NCBI GenBank assembly: GCA_963724065.1
Contig: CAVRTB010000006.1
Coordinates: forward strand, 434,001 to 498,000
DNA: 64,000 bases
Direction of reading: 5' to 3'
Origin: DASRIA01 sp963724065
GTDB taxonomy: Bacteria > Actinomycetota > Thermoleophilia > Solirubrobacterales > JBBDJG01
Shown here in pieces: positions 43,862-52,987 of this stretch (positions are counted from its first letter, which is position 1; each line of letters begins with the position of its first letter). The notes under the pieces are model-generated. The model was given only the letters and a program-made list of their open reading frames with translations. It was not told where the DNA came from and made no database searches. Made by a program: the position numbers and the translations under genes.

Positions 43862-44117
43862 CACCCCGCCCAGTGGGCAGCCCGCGCCCGGCGAGAGCCA
43901 GATGTTCGGCCCGGAGCGGGAATGCCCGAGCTGCGGCGAGCCGTGGCTGCGCCCGACGCAGCTCGCCGGGCGCTACCGCTGCGTCAACTGCCTCGTTCGC
44001 TTCCAGCTGATGGCGTACTGCCCGGTATGCGGCGAGCACTCGACGATGGTCCGGATGCGCGACGACGAGGACCTCGCGTGCGTGCGCTGCGGCGGGTCGA
44101 TGCTGAAGCCGGTATAG
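43854..44117 (+). CDS. Small double zinc-ribbon protein
   Basis: 87 aa. Four CxxC pairs: CPSC, CVNC, CPVC and CVRC, spaced as two tandem zinc ribbons, separated by RFQLMAY and followed by GGSMLKPV. It starts at ATG 43854 inside the rsmB end and is followed by rpe after 9 nt. No known family. By fold it could bind nucleic acid or another protein; position in a translation-linked operon hints at rRNA or tRNA work, as inference only. Confidence 0.72.
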   Translation: MNDTPPSGQPAPGESQMFGPERECPSCGEPWLRPTQLAGRYRCVNCLVRFQLMAYCPVCGEHSTMVRMRDDEDLACVRCGGSMLKPV

Positions 44118-44120
44118 GTT
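44115..44120 (+). promoter_or_regulatory. -10-like element 6 nt before rpe
   Basis: TAGGTT ends 6 nt before ATG 44127 (TATAGG overlaps it at 44113). Fits a leaderless start for rpe. Confidence 0.35.
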
Positions 44121-44126
44121 GCCGCG

Positions 44127-44822
44127 ATGCTGAACGCCGTCCCCACCCGCGAGCTGATCACGACCAGGCGTGTCGAGCCCTCGATCCTCGCGGCCGACTA
44201 CGCGCGCCTCGGCGAGCAGGTCGCCGCCGTGATGGACGCCGGTGCACGGGTCATACACGTCGACGTGATGGACGGCCACTTCGTCCCGCCGATCACGATC
44301 GGCCCGGTCGTGCTCGGCGCGATCCGGGAGCAGGTGCACGCGGCGGGCGGCATGCTCGACTGCCACCTGATGGTCGAGCGCCCGGAGCGGCAGATCGACC
44401 AGTTCGCCGCGGCCGGGGCGGACTCGATCACCGTCCAGGCGGAGTCCACCCCCAACGTGCACTTCGCACTCGGGCAGATACGCCAGGCGGGGTGCCTCGC
44501 GGGGCTTGCGATCAACCCCGGCACGCCGGTCGATGCGGTCGCGGAGGTGCTCGACGTCGTCGACCTCGTGCTCTGCATGACGGTCAATCCCGGCTGGGGC
44601 GGACAGGCCTTCATCGAGAGCTCTCCCGCCAAGTTGCGGCGGCTGCGCGCGCTCGTGGGCCCCGACCTGCCGATCCAGGTCGACGGCGGCATCGACGCCG
44701 CGACCGCGACCGTTGCCGCTGACGCGGGCGCGACGCTGTTCGTCGCCGGGTCGGCGATGTTCGGCGCCGAGGACCCGGCGCGCGCCTACCGCGCGATCGC
44801 GGAGGCCGCGGGCGCGGCCTGA
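44127..44822 (+). CDS. rpe: Ribulose-phosphate 3-epimerase
   Basis: 231 aa TIM barrel. EPSILAADYARLGEQ, IHVDVMDGHFVPPITIG (metal and catalytic Asp), DCHLMVERPE, MTVNPGWGGQAFI and VDGGID are the family motifs. It interconverts ribulose-5-P and xylulose-5-P in the pentose phosphate pathway. The 3' end overlaps the convergent epimerase gene by 37 nt. Confidence 0.95.
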   Translation: MLNAVPTRELITTRRVEPSILAADYARLGEQVAAVMDAGARVIHVDVMDGHFVPPITIGPVVLGAIREQVHAAGGMLDCHLMVERPERQIDQFAAAGADSITVQAESTPNVHFALGQIRQAGCLAGLAINPGTPVDAVAEVLDVVDLVLCMTVNPGWGGQAFIESSPAKLRRLRALVGPDLPIQVDGGIDAATATVAADAGATLFVAGSAMFGAEDPARAYRAIAEAAGAA

Positions 44823-45718
44823 GGAGCCTGAAGCTGCGCGACGGCGTCGGGAACGCCCTCGCGCGCGCCCGGGAAGCGCGGCTGCCAGCCGAGCTCGCGC
44901 TTGACGCGCTCGTTCGACGTGCGCGCCGAGCGGACCGCCGCGACGACGGGATCGCGCCCCGCGATCAGGCGCGCGAGCGGCGCCGGGATCCGGCGCGGCG
45001 CCCCCACCCCGAGCGCGTCCGCGGTCAGCTTGACGAAGTCGTAGAAGGTCACCGGCTGGTCGTCCGCGACGTGGTACAGGCCGCCGTCCGGGCCGCGCTC
45101 GGTCGCGTCGGCGAGCACGGTCGCGACGTCCTCGACGCGCACGACGTCCCACCAGTTGTCGCCCCGGCCGATCACCGCGAACCGCCCCGGCTGGCGCAGC
45201 CGCGCGACGAACTCGTGCGCGTACCAACCGCCCGGCCCGTAGACGTGGCCGGGGCGCACGATCACGCTGTGCATGCCGGACTCGCGCACCATGCGCTCGC
45301 CCTCCTGCTTCGAGCGCCCGTAGGCGGTCTCGACGGGCAGCGGGTCCTCCTCGCGCAGCACGCGCCCGTGCGCCTCGCCGGTGACCACGGTGGAGACGAA
45401 CACGAAGCGCCCGACGCCGGCGCCCTGCGCTGCCTCGAGCAGCCGCTCGGTGCCCTCGACGTTCACCTCGCGGATCCGCTCCGCGTCGCGCTGGGAGGCG
45501 ATCTCGGCGGCGAGGTGCACGATCGCCTCGGGGGCCTGCTCGGCAAGCGACGCGCGCAGGTGCGCGGGCGCGGTCAGGTCCCCCCGCACCGCGGTCGTGC
45601 CGGGCGGCTCGGACCCGGGCCGTCGCACGAGCGCGAGCACCGCGTGCCCGCGGCCCGCGAGCTCGGCGCAGGCGGCATGACCGACGAAGCCGCTCGCTCC
45701 GGTGACGAGGATGCGCAC
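44786..45718 (-). CDS. NAD(P)-dependent epimerase/dehydratase (extended SDR)
   Basis: 310 aa from GTG 45718. TGASGFVGHAACAEL is the GxxGxxG cofactor site; YGRSKQEGE carries the YxxxK catalytic pair; VRPGHVYGPGG and WWDVVRVEDVA fit nucleotide-sugar epimerases. The substrate is unknown; it could feed the envelope-glycan genes that follow. Convergent with rpe (37-nt overlap) and divergent from the DUF2804 gene. Confidence 0.82.
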   Translation of the reverse strand: MRILVTGASGFVGHAACAELAGRGHAVLALVRRPGSEPPGTTAVRGDLTAPAHLRASLAEQAPEAIVHLAAEIASQRDAERIREVNVEGTERLLEAAQGAGVGRFVFVSTVVTGEAHGRVLREEDPLPVETAYGRSKQEGERMVRESGMHSVIVRPGHVYGPGGWYAHEFVARLRQPGRFAVIGRGDNWWDVVRVEDVATVLADATERGPDGGLYHVADDQPVTFYDFVKLTADALGVGAPRRIPAPLARLIAGRDPVVAAVRSARTSNERVKRELGWQPRFPGAREGVPDAVAQLQAPQAAPAASAIAR

Positions 45719-45741
45719 GGGCGGAACGATACCCTGGCGTG

Positions 45742-46575
45742 ATGGAGCTGCCGGTGCGGGGGGAAGGAGTGCGGGCGCTCGGTCTTGCGCTGCCACCGCA
45801 GCGGATGCCGCGCCTGCGCGGCATGCGCCCGCTCAAGCGGTGGCGCTACGTCGGGTACTACGCGCCGGACCTGATGCTCTGCGTCGCAGACGCGCGCATC
45901 GGCCCGGTGCCCCAGCGATGGTGGGCGATCGCGTACCCGGATGGAACCCTGCGCGAACGCAACGGCATCAGGCGCGGCGGGGTCGACCTGGCCGGGTCCC
46001 GGGTCCGCGTGCGCGCCGCCGACGTGCAGCTCGACCTCATCCTCGAGGAGCCGGGCGGGATCGAGATCGTCTCGCCCGCGGGCCGCGACGGCAACTACAC
46101 CTGGACGCGAAAGCAAGCCGGCGTGCCCGCCCGCGGCGCGCTCGTGGTCGACGGCCGGCGCACCGAGATCGACGGCGTCGTGTTCATCGACGACAGCGCC
46201 GGCTACCACCCGCGCCACACCGCGTGGAAGTGGTCGGCGGGGACCGGGATCACGAAGGACGGCGCCGCGGTGTCATGGAATCTCGTGACCGGGGTGCACG
46301 ACGCCGAGGGCGCCAGCGAGCGCACGCTCTGGGTGGACGGTGAGCTGCGGGAGGTCGGGCCGGTCGCGTTCGCGCCGGACCTTTCGTCCGTCACCTTCCA
46401 CGAGGGTGGAGGGCTCGAGTTCGGCGAATGGTCCGCCCGCGAGGAGCACGTGAACCTCCTACTGATGCGCTCCGACTACCGGCAGCCGTTCGGCACCTTC
46501 GCGGGCACGCTGCCCGGCGGCATCGAGCTGGCGCAGGGCTACGGAGTGATGGAGGAGCACGACGTCCGCTGGTGA
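45742..46575 (+). CDS. DUF2804 family protein
   Basis: 277 aa, beta-rich. Motifs KRWRYVGYY, NYTWTRKQAG, IDDSAGYHPRHTAWKWSAG and the end DYRQPFGTFAGTLPGG with GYGVMEEH fit DUF2804, a family of uncharacterised proteins related to hydroxyneurosporene-synthase-like beta folds. TACCCT lies 6 nt before ATG 45742, suggesting leaderless expression; GTG 45739 is equally possible. It overlaps the convergent flippase end by 37 nt. Confidence 0.7.
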   Translation: MELPVRGEGVRALGLALPPQRMPRLRGMRPLKRWRYVGYYAPDLMLCVADARIGPVPQRWWAIAYPDGTLRERNGIRRGGVDLAGSRVRVRAADVQLDLILEEPGGIEIVSPAGRDGNYTWTRKQAGVPARGALVVDGRRTEIDGVVFIDDSAGYHPRHTAWKWSAGTGITKDGAAVSWNLVTGVHDAEGASERTLWVDGELREVGPVAFAPDLSSVTFHEGGGLEFGEWSAREEHVNLLLMRSDYRQPFGTFAGTLPGGIELAQGYGVMEEHDVRW

Positions 46576-47879
46576 CCCGCCGCCGCGTTGCGGTACGCGA
46601 CGTACAGCAGCGATGACAGCAGCGCCGCCGCCGCGAGGAACGCGACCTCGACCTCGCGGACCTCACCCATGTCGGCGACCAGCAGGAAGGTGACGAAGAA
46701 GATCGCCGACACGGCCCATGACGCGGCCGCGAGGGGCGCGCGGCCGTGCGCCAGCACCGCCTGGTTGACCGTCGTCGCGGCCAGGTAGAGGCCCATCCCG
46801 GCGGCGACCATCGCCAGGCCGATGCGGTCGTAGTCGAACTCCGGGCCGAACAGGAGGCGCATCGCCGGCGGCCCGGCAATCAGCACGCCCGCAACCGTGG
46901 CGGCGCCGAACGCGAGGCAGGCGATCACCGTCAAGCGCACGCTGCGCCCGAACTCGTCGCCCGCGTCACGGCCATCCTCGTCGACCAGCAGCCGCGTGAG
47001 GTGCGGCAGGAGCGTGGTCGACACCGCCTGAAAGAGCTGCAGCGGCGCGCGCGCGATCATCAGCACCGCGAAGACGAGCGCGGCCAGCGCGTCGTCGCCC
47101 GTCTGCGCCTTCACGATCAGCACGCCGGAGTTGAGGATCGCTTGCTCCGCGCACATGATCACGAGCACCGCCCCGGCGAACCCGAGTCCGTGCGACATCG
47201 TGAACTCGGGACCCTCCGCGGACCGCTCGGCCGCGGGCGCCGCGCGTGCGCGCTGGACATGGCGCCCGAGCGCCCACGGCACCACGAACAGGCTGAGCAG
47301 CGGCGCGACGGCGATCGCGATCGCGGCCACATCCTCGCTTTGCACGACGCCGACCGCGAGCAGCAGCACGAACACGACACGCGACGCCGACTCCATCAGG
47401 ACGAGCCCGCCGTAGAGCGCGAAGCGCTGCTCGCCCGCGAGGAACCCGCGCGCGAAGTAGCTGGCCGCATAGAAGGTGACGGCGGCGACCAGGGCCCAGT
47501 ACAGGGTGGAGCTGCCGGAGAACAGGTCGTCCTCGATCGGCTCGCGAAGCAGTAGCGCGACCGCGACGAACAGAGCCGCGAGGCAGAGCTGGATCGTCGC
47601 GGCCACGCGCAACGCGTCCCTGACCGGGCGATCCTGGGCGTGGCGCTCGGCAAGCGTGCGCGACAGGAGCTGCTCCACGGGGCGGTAGATCACCGACGCG
47701 ACGAGGAAGACGGCCGCCCACAGCACGCCGATCGACCCGTAGTCGTCGCGCCCGAGAGTGTGCGCGGCGATCGAGTGGAACGCGTACGTCAGCAGGCCGG
47801 TGACGCCGATCAGCGCCGACAGCAGCGCCGCCCCGCGGCCGTATGAGGCAGCGCTGTCGCCGGCGCCGGCCCGGCTCAC
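46539..47879 (-). CDS. Polysaccharide flippase (Wzx/MVF-like)
   Basis: 446 aa with about twelve hydrophobic segments, beginning GRGAALLSALIGVTGLLTYAF. It fits the MATE/MVF superfamily lipid-linked oligosaccharide exporters by topology and the basic N-terminal TAHTLGRDDYG-like motif. GTG 47879 overlaps the methyltransferase stop. It closes a minus-strand operon with the methyltransferase and the GT2 gene. Confidence 0.78.
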   Translation of the reverse strand: MSRAGAGDSAASYGRGAALLSALIGVTGLLTYAFHSIAAHTLGRDDYGSIGVLWAAVFLVASVIYRPVEQLLSRTLAERHAQDRPVRDALRVAATIQLCLAALFVAVALLLREPIEDDLFSGSSTLYWALVAAVTFYAASYFARGFLAGEQRFALYGGLVLMESASRVVFVLLLAVGVVQSEDVAAIAIAVAPLLSLFVVPWALGRHVQRARAAPAAERSAEGPEFTMSHGLGFAGAVLVIMCAEQAILNSGVLIVKAQTGDDALAALVFAVLMIARAPLQLFQAVSTTLLPHLTRLLVDEDGRDAGDEFGRSVRLTVIACLAFGAATVAGVLIAGPPAMRLLFGPEFDYDRIGLAMVAAGMGLYLAATTVNQAVLAHGRAPLAAASWAVSAIFFVTFLLVADMGEVREVEVAFLAAAALLSSLLYVAYRNAAAGHQRTSCSSITP

Positions 47880-48508
47880 GGCCGGACGCGCACCAGCGCC
47901 ATCGTCCAGGGGAACGGCGAGCGCAGCTCGACGACCTCCCCGTGGCGGCGCAGCAACCCGGCGAACCCACGCCTGGACCAGTGGTTCAGGTGGCCGGGCG
48001 TGTTGCCGAGATCTCGCAGATAGGCGCCGCGCGCAACGTTGAGGCCGCGCCACAGGGGCTCGCGCGGGACGCTCACCAGGAGCCACCGCGACGACACGCG
48101 CGCCATCTCGGCGAGCACGGCGGCGGGGTCGGGCACGTGCTCGAGCACCTCCATCGCGGTGGCCGCCTCGAACTCGCCGTCGGCGAAGGGCAGGCTGTGC
48201 CCGTCGCCCGCGTGGAAGGTGAGGTTGGGGCGCTCACGGAGCTCCCATTCACGGCGCAGCTTGGGGTCGTCGAGGTCGATGCCGACGACGCGCCCGGGCG
48301 TGCGGTCCGCCCATTGCTCGGTGAGGACGCCCTCGCCACAGCCGACGTCCAGGATCGATAGGGGCGAGGCTTGGTCGAGCAGCTCGAACATCTGGCGCTC
48401 GAAGCCCCCCATCAGGCGCTTCACGAACGGGTTGGACGATCCGTACTTGTCGTAGGTGTTCCCGGTCGGGACGTGGTCCGGCACCGAGGCCGGCTTGGCC
48501 TGGCTCAC
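47876..48508 (-). CDS. Class I SAM-dependent methyltransferase
   Basis: 210 aa. SILDVGCGEGVL is motif I, VVGIDLDD motif post-I, and EVLEHVPDP motif II. GTG start at 48508 overlaps the GT2 stop (GTGA). The acceptor is unknown; the neighbouring genes suggest methylation of a glycan or its lipid carrier. Confidence 0.8.
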   Translation of the reverse strand: MSQAKPASVPDHVPTGNTYDKYGSSNPFVKRLMGGFERQMFELLDQASPLSILDVGCGEGVLTEQWADRTPGRVVGIDLDDPKLRREWELRERPNLTFHAGDGHSLPFADGEFEAATAMEVLEHVPDPAAVLAEMARVSSRWLLVSVPREPLWRGLNVARGAYLRDLGNTPGHLNHWSRRGFAGLLRRHGEVVELRSPFPWTMALVRVRP

Positions 48509-49578
48509 CGCGGGCCTCCGAGGGGGATCGTGGCGTGCTCCTCCGTCGGGGGATTGTCGGTCACGACCGCCGTCGCGGTGAGCTCGTCGCGGGGGAGCTG
48601 GCGGCGCTCGGCGGGCTCGTAGTGGGAGGGCTCGACGCCGAGCTTCAGCTCGATCCGCCGCGTGCGCTCGAGCGTGCGCTGGATCAGGACGCGGTTCGCG
48701 GCGAGCAGGTCCCCGATGATCCCCAGCGCGGCGAGCTGGACCGCGACCACGAAGAGCATCGCGCCCAGCACGACGGACTGGATGTGGCCGGCGCCGTCGC
48801 CCTGGACGAACAGCACGAAGAAGCGCCCCCACACGACCGCGGCGACGAGGGCGACCACGGCAGCCGCCATCAGGAACACCCGCAGCGGCTCGTAGTGCGT
48901 GTAGATGCGGAAGATCGATGCGGCGTTCGTGCGGACGTAAGAGGAGATCGACCGGAACAGGCGCGAGTCGCGCATCTTCGGGTTCGTCCGGATCGGGACG
49001 TGATCGATCGCGACGAGCATCTTGCCCGCCTGGATGATCGTCTCGAGCGTGTAGGTGAAGCGTGAGACGACCTGGATCTGGAGTGCGGCCTCGCGGTTGT
49101 AGGCGCGGAAGCCCGAGGTCGTGTCCGGGACCGTGGTGTCCGACGCGCGCCGCACGACCCAGCTGCCGAGGCGCTGGAGCAGCTTCTTCACGGGCGAGAA
49201 GTGCTCGATCGTCTGGACCTCACGGTCGCCGACCACGAGGTCGGCCTCGCCGCGCACGATCGGCGCGACCAGCTTCGGGATGTCTGCGGCGTTGTACTGG
49301 TTGTCGGCATCCGTGTTGACGATCACGTCGGCGCCGAGCTTCAGCGACGCGTCGAGCCCGGCTTGGAACCCCTGCGCGAGCCCCTTGTTGTTCGTGAGCC
49401 GCACGACGTGGTCGACGCCGTGCGCGCGGGCCACCTCGATCGTGCGGTCGGTCGAGCCGTCGTCGATGACGAGCCACTCGACCTCGTCGAAGCCCTCGAC
49501 CTCGCGCGGCAGGTCCTCGAGGGTGACGGGGAGGGACTCCTCCTCGTTCAGGCAGGGGATCTGGATGATTAGCTTCAT
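48505..49578 (-). CDS. GT2 family glycosyltransferase with C-terminal membrane helices
   Basis: 357 aa. IIQIPCLNEEESLP at the N-terminus, VIDDGSTDRT and NTDADNQYNAADI (DxD metal site) define a GT-A, DPM1-like transferase. Two TM segments follow at about 235-255 and 275-300. It probably makes a polyprenyl-phosphate sugar for the GT-C enzymes encoded divergently. ATG 49578 was chosen; ATG 49641 is possible. GATAAT lies upstream at about 49642. Confidence 0.83.
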   Translation of the reverse strand: MKLIIQIPCLNEEESLPVTLEDLPREVEGFDEVEWLVIDDGSTDRTIEVARAHGVDHVVRLTNNKGLAQGFQAGLDASLKLGADVIVNTDADNQYNAADIPKLVAPIVRGEADLVVGDREVQTIEHFSPVKKLLQRLGSWVVRRASDTTVPDTTSGFRAYNREAALQIQVVSRFTYTLETIIQAGKMLVAIDHVPIRTNPKMRDSRLFRSISSYVRTNAASIFRIYTHYEPLRVFLMAAAVVALVAAVVWGRFFVLFVQGDGAGHIQSVVLGAMLFVVAVQLAALGIIGDLLAANRVLIQRTLERTRRIELKLGVEPSHYEPAERRQLPRDELTATAVVTDNPPTEEHATIPLGGPR

Positions 49579-49704
49579 CGACAGGAATGCCGGCCGCTTG
49601 CCGGCGTCATCGGGCGCATTGCGTAAACTGAAGCGCCTCATTATCGCGCAAGGCCCGGAGAGTGCCGCGCCCGGGCCTGCTTGCGCCTTTTTAGCTCCAC
49701 CCCT

Positions 49705-51213
49705 GTGGAAAGCGCCACCGTCGAACGTTCCGCGCCCGGACTCCCGGGCATCGCCAGGCGCGTGCTCGCGCTCCCGGCGGACACGGTCGCCCTCTGGGCG
49801 CTCGCGTTGCTCTGCGTGCTTGCGGTCGTGGGGTTCTTCACCTGGATCACATATCCCAACTACGACAGCTATTACGCGCTGCTGTGGGGCGACGAGCTGC
49901 TCCACGGGCAGCTCCCGAGCTTCGAGGCCTATCGCGCGCCGACGGAGCACCCGCTCTGGATGGTGTTCGGAGCGGCGTTGTCGCTGCTCGGCCAGGACGC
50001 CGACCGCGTCATGGTGCTGCTCACGCTGTTCAGCTTCGTGGCGCTCGCGGCCGGAACCTACAAGCTGGGGCGGACCGCCTTCACGCCGTTCGTGGGCGCG
50101 CTCGCGGCCTTGCTGGTGCTCACGCGCTTCGACTTCCCGTCGCTCGCGGTGCGGGCCTACCTCGACATCCCGTTCATGGCCGCGATCGTGTGGGCGGGCG
50201 CGCTCGAGGCCGCGCGCCCGCGGCGCGGGACGCCCGTGTTCCTGCTGCTCGCGGTCGCGGGCCTGCTGCGCCCGGAGGCCTGGCTCCTGTCCGGGGCCTA
50301 CTTCCTGTGGATGAGCTGGGGAGCGGACTGGGGGCAGCGCGTCCGCTATGCGGCCTTGACGGCGATCGGGCCGCTCGGCTGGGTCGCGACCGATTTCATC
50401 GTGACCGGCGACCCGCTGTTCTCCCTCACCTCGACCCAGGACCTCGCGGCCGAGCTCGACCGCACGCGCTCGGGCGGCGGCGTGGTGTCGGCGCTGCCGG
50501 GGTACCTGCGCGGCACCGTCAAGACGCCGGTCTACTTCGCCGGGCTGCTCGGGATGGCGATCGCGGTGTGGAAGTTCCCGTTACGCGCGATCGTGCCGAT
50601 GATGCTGTTCCTCGCCGGAGCCTTCACCTTCGTCGCGACAGGGCTCGCCGGGCTGTCGGTGATCGTGCGCTACCTGCTCGTCCCGTCGGTGATGATGACC
50701 GTGTTCGCAGCGGTCACGCTGGGCGGCTGGACGATGGTCCCGCGCGGCACCCGGCTGCGGCGCGCGTGGGCGATCGGCGCCGCGGTCGTGACGGTGCTCG
50801 GCCTCGCCTACACGTCGTACCGGCCGCCGAGCCTCGAGCGCTTCGACAATGAGTTGTCGTTCCGCGGCGAGCAGGGCCAGAGCCTGCACCGGCTGCTGGA
50901 AACGACCGCCGTCGAGCGGGCCGTGCGCTGCGGCGCCGTGTCGGTGCCGACCCACAAGCTGATCCCCGATACCCGCTGGGTGCTCGGGCTCGGCGCGGAC
51001 GACGTGGTCGCGCGCTCCGACCCCGCGGCCGCGTCTGAGCGCAAGGCGCGTTACGGGGTCGCGATCTTCCCCGTGGGGCGCACGAACATCCTGCGCACCG
51101 GCTTCGCGGTGAACACGGACGCGATCACGCAGGTCCCGGCGCGGGGCTTCCGCCGGATCGCGACGGACAAGTACTTCGCCGCATACGCTCGCTGCCCGTC
51201 CGGGCGTGCCTGA
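49705..51213 (+). CDS. Multi-TM GT-C glycosyltransferase-like protein (ArnT/PMT type)
   Basis: 502 aa, about ten TM helices after a short cytoplasmic start. The first outer loop carries acidic residues in YPNYDSYYALLWGDELLHG, the position of the GT-C catalytic Asp. A soluble C-terminal region follows (about 380-502). Such enzymes use polyprenyl-phosphate sugars on the outer face of the membrane. GTG 49705 chosen; TTG 49681 is possible. It overlaps the next GT-C gene by 8 nt and is divergent from the GT2 gene. Confidence 0.72.
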   Translation: MESATVERSAPGLPGIARRVLALPADTVALWALALLCVLAVVGFFTWITYPNYDSYYALLWGDELLHGQLPSFEAYRAPTEHPLWMVFGAALSLLGQDADRVMVLLTLFSFVALAAGTYKLGRTAFTPFVGALAALLVLTRFDFPSLAVRAYLDIPFMAAIVWAGALEAARPRRGTPVFLLLAVAGLLRPEAWLLSGAYFLWMSWGADWGQRVRYAALTAIGPLGWVATDFIVTGDPLFSLTSTQDLAAELDRTRSGGGVVSALPGYLRGTVKTPVYFAGLLGMAIAVWKFPLRAIVPMMLFLAGAFTFVATGLAGLSVIVRYLLVPSVMMTVFAAVTLGGWTMVPRGTRLRRAWAIGAAVVTVLGLAYTSYRPPSLERFDNELSFRGEQGQSLHRLLETTAVERAVRCGAVSVPTHKLIPDTRWVLGLGADDVVARSDPAAASERKARYGVAIFPVGRTNILRTGFAVNTDAITQVPARGFRRIATDKYFAAYARCPSGRA

Positions 51214-52987
51214 CCGGCGCGCGGCTCACGGGCGCCGGCCCGAGCCGTGGGCGCTCGCGCTCGGCGGCGTGCTCGCGGGCGCGCTCGTGCTGCGGCTGTG
51301 GGGCATCAAGCACGGCCTGCCCTACGTCTACAACGTGGACGAGGCATCGAACTTCGTCCCGACGGCGGTCAGCTACTACTTCACGGACAGCTACAACCCG
51401 CACTACTTCATCAACCCGCCCGCGTTCTCGTACCTGCTCCACGTCGTGCTCGGGACCTGGTTCGGCGGCGGGTGGCCGTTCGGGGCGGGCGCCGACGTGG
51501 GGTCCGCCTTCGCCGCGGATCCGACCGCCGTGTTCGTGGTCGCCCGTGTGACGTCGGCCTTGCTCGGGACCGCGGCGGCCGCGTTCGTCTACCTCACCGC
51601 GGCACGCCTCTACGACCGCCGCGTCGGCGTGCTCGCCGCGCTCGTCATGTCGGTCGCGTTCCTCCCGGTCTTCTACTCGCACCTCGCGCTCAACGACGTA
51701 CCCGCGCTGCTGCCGCTCGCGGTCTCGGCGTGGGGGAGTGCGGGGGTGCTCACGCGCGGCCGGCCGATCGACTGGGCGCTCGCCGGCGCGGGCCTCGGCC
51801 TGGCGGCGGCGACCAAGTACACGGCCGGGGTGGTCGTGCTGCCGCTCGTGGTCGCCGCGGCCTTCCGGCTTGCGGATCGGGAGGCGCGGCCCCAGGCTGT
51901 TCGAGGTGCCGCCGCGGCGGCGGCGTCAGCCGCCGCATTTTTTCTGTTGGCGAACCCGCACGCGTTGCTCTCGTGGGATGAGTTCTGGTCCGACGTCAGC
52001 AGGCAGGAGGAGGCCGCCTCGGGGTTCGGAAAGCTCGGCCTCTCGTACGACTCCGGCATCCTCTACTACCTGTGGGTGCTGACGTGGGGCTTCGGCTGGG
52101 TGCCGCTCGCCGCGGCCCTCGCCGGCGCGCTTGCCGCCTTCCGCGAGGACGTGCGGCGCGCGCTCTTCCTCGTCCCCTGGCCGGTCGTCTTCCTCCTCTA
52201 CATGGGGACGCAGGAGCGCTACTTCGGCCGCTGGCTGCTGCCGGCTTTGCCCGCGCTCGCGATCCTCGCCGGGCTTGGCGCTGCGCGCGCGCTCGACCTG
52301 CTGCCGGCACGCAGGCGCTCGCTGCTCGCGGCCGGCACCGCGGTCGTCGCGTGCGCGCTCGCTGCCCAGGGCCTCTACTACAGCGTGCACGTCGACCGCG
52401 TGCTCTCACGCGACGACACGCGCAACCTCGCGCGCGAGTGGATGGTCGCGCACGTCCCGCCGGGCACGAAGGTCGTGGTCGAGCCGATCGTGCCCGACGC
52501 CTGGTTCGCCGACGCGGACGCGCCCGGCGCCGCGGAGGCGCGGCGGCGCGGCCTGACCAGGTCCGGGCGGCGCTGGGTCAAGTTCGCGACCGGCCGCACG
52601 ACGGTCGACGCGCAGGGACGCACGCGCCGCGGGGGCAAGGGCCGCTTCGTGAGCATCGAGGACTACGAGCGCACCCTGCGTCCCTCGCTGATCGACGCCT
52701 ACGAGGCCGGCGGCTACTGCTGGGTGATGGCCGGATCGACCCAGTACGGGCGTGCCTTGCGGGCGCCCGGGGAGGTGCCGCGCGCGATCCGCTACTACCG
52801 CGCGCTCGGCCGCCGCGCTCGGGTGGTGCACCGCTCCACGCCCTACGGGCCGGGCGAGGAGCCGGTCGACTTCAACTTCGACTGGAGCTTCAACGCGTAT
52901 CCGCGCGCCTACGAGCGGCCGGGGCCGAACGTGGTCATCTATCGCCTGGGCGGCGGCCGCTGTGCGCCGCGGGCCAAGTCAGGCTAG
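51206..52987 (+). CDS. PMT_2-type GT-C glycosyltransferase
   Basis: 593 aa. VYNVDEASNFVPTA in the first outer loop contains the D-E pair of GT39/GT83 enzymes; LALNDVPALLPLAV and KYTAGVVVLPL follow. About eleven TM helices, then a soluble domain from about residue 400 with KFATGRTTVDAQGR and SIEDYERTLRP. It would transfer a sugar from a lipid donor to an envelope acceptor. Coupled to the preceding GT-C gene. Confidence 0.75.
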   Translation: MPDRRAAHGRRPEPWALALGGVLAGALVLRLWGIKHGLPYVYNVDEASNFVPTAVSYYFTDSYNPHYFINPPAFSYLLHVVLGTWFGGGWPFGAGADVGSAFAADPTAVFVVARVTSALLGTAAAAFVYLTAARLYDRRVGVLAALVMSVAFLPVFYSHLALNDVPALLPLAVSAWGSAGVLTRGRPIDWALAGAGLGLAAATKYTAGVVVLPLVVAAAFRLADREARPQAVRGAAAAAASAAAFFLLANPHALLSWDEFWSDVSRQEEAASGFGKLGLSYDSGILYYLWVLTWGFGWVPLAAALAGALAAFREDVRRALFLVPWPVVFLLYMGTQERYFGRWLLPALPALAILAGLGAARALDLLPARRRSLLAAGTAVVACALAAQGLYYSVHVDRVLSRDDTRNLAREWMVAHVPPGTKVVVEPIVPDAWFADADAPGAAEARRRGLTRSGRRWVKFATGRTTVDAQGRTRRGGKGRFVSIEDYERTLRPSLIDAYEAGGYCWVMAGSTQYGRALRAPGEVPRAIRYYRALGRRARVVHRSTPYGPGEEPVDFNFDWSFNAYPRAYERPGPNVVIYRLGGGRCAPRAKSG

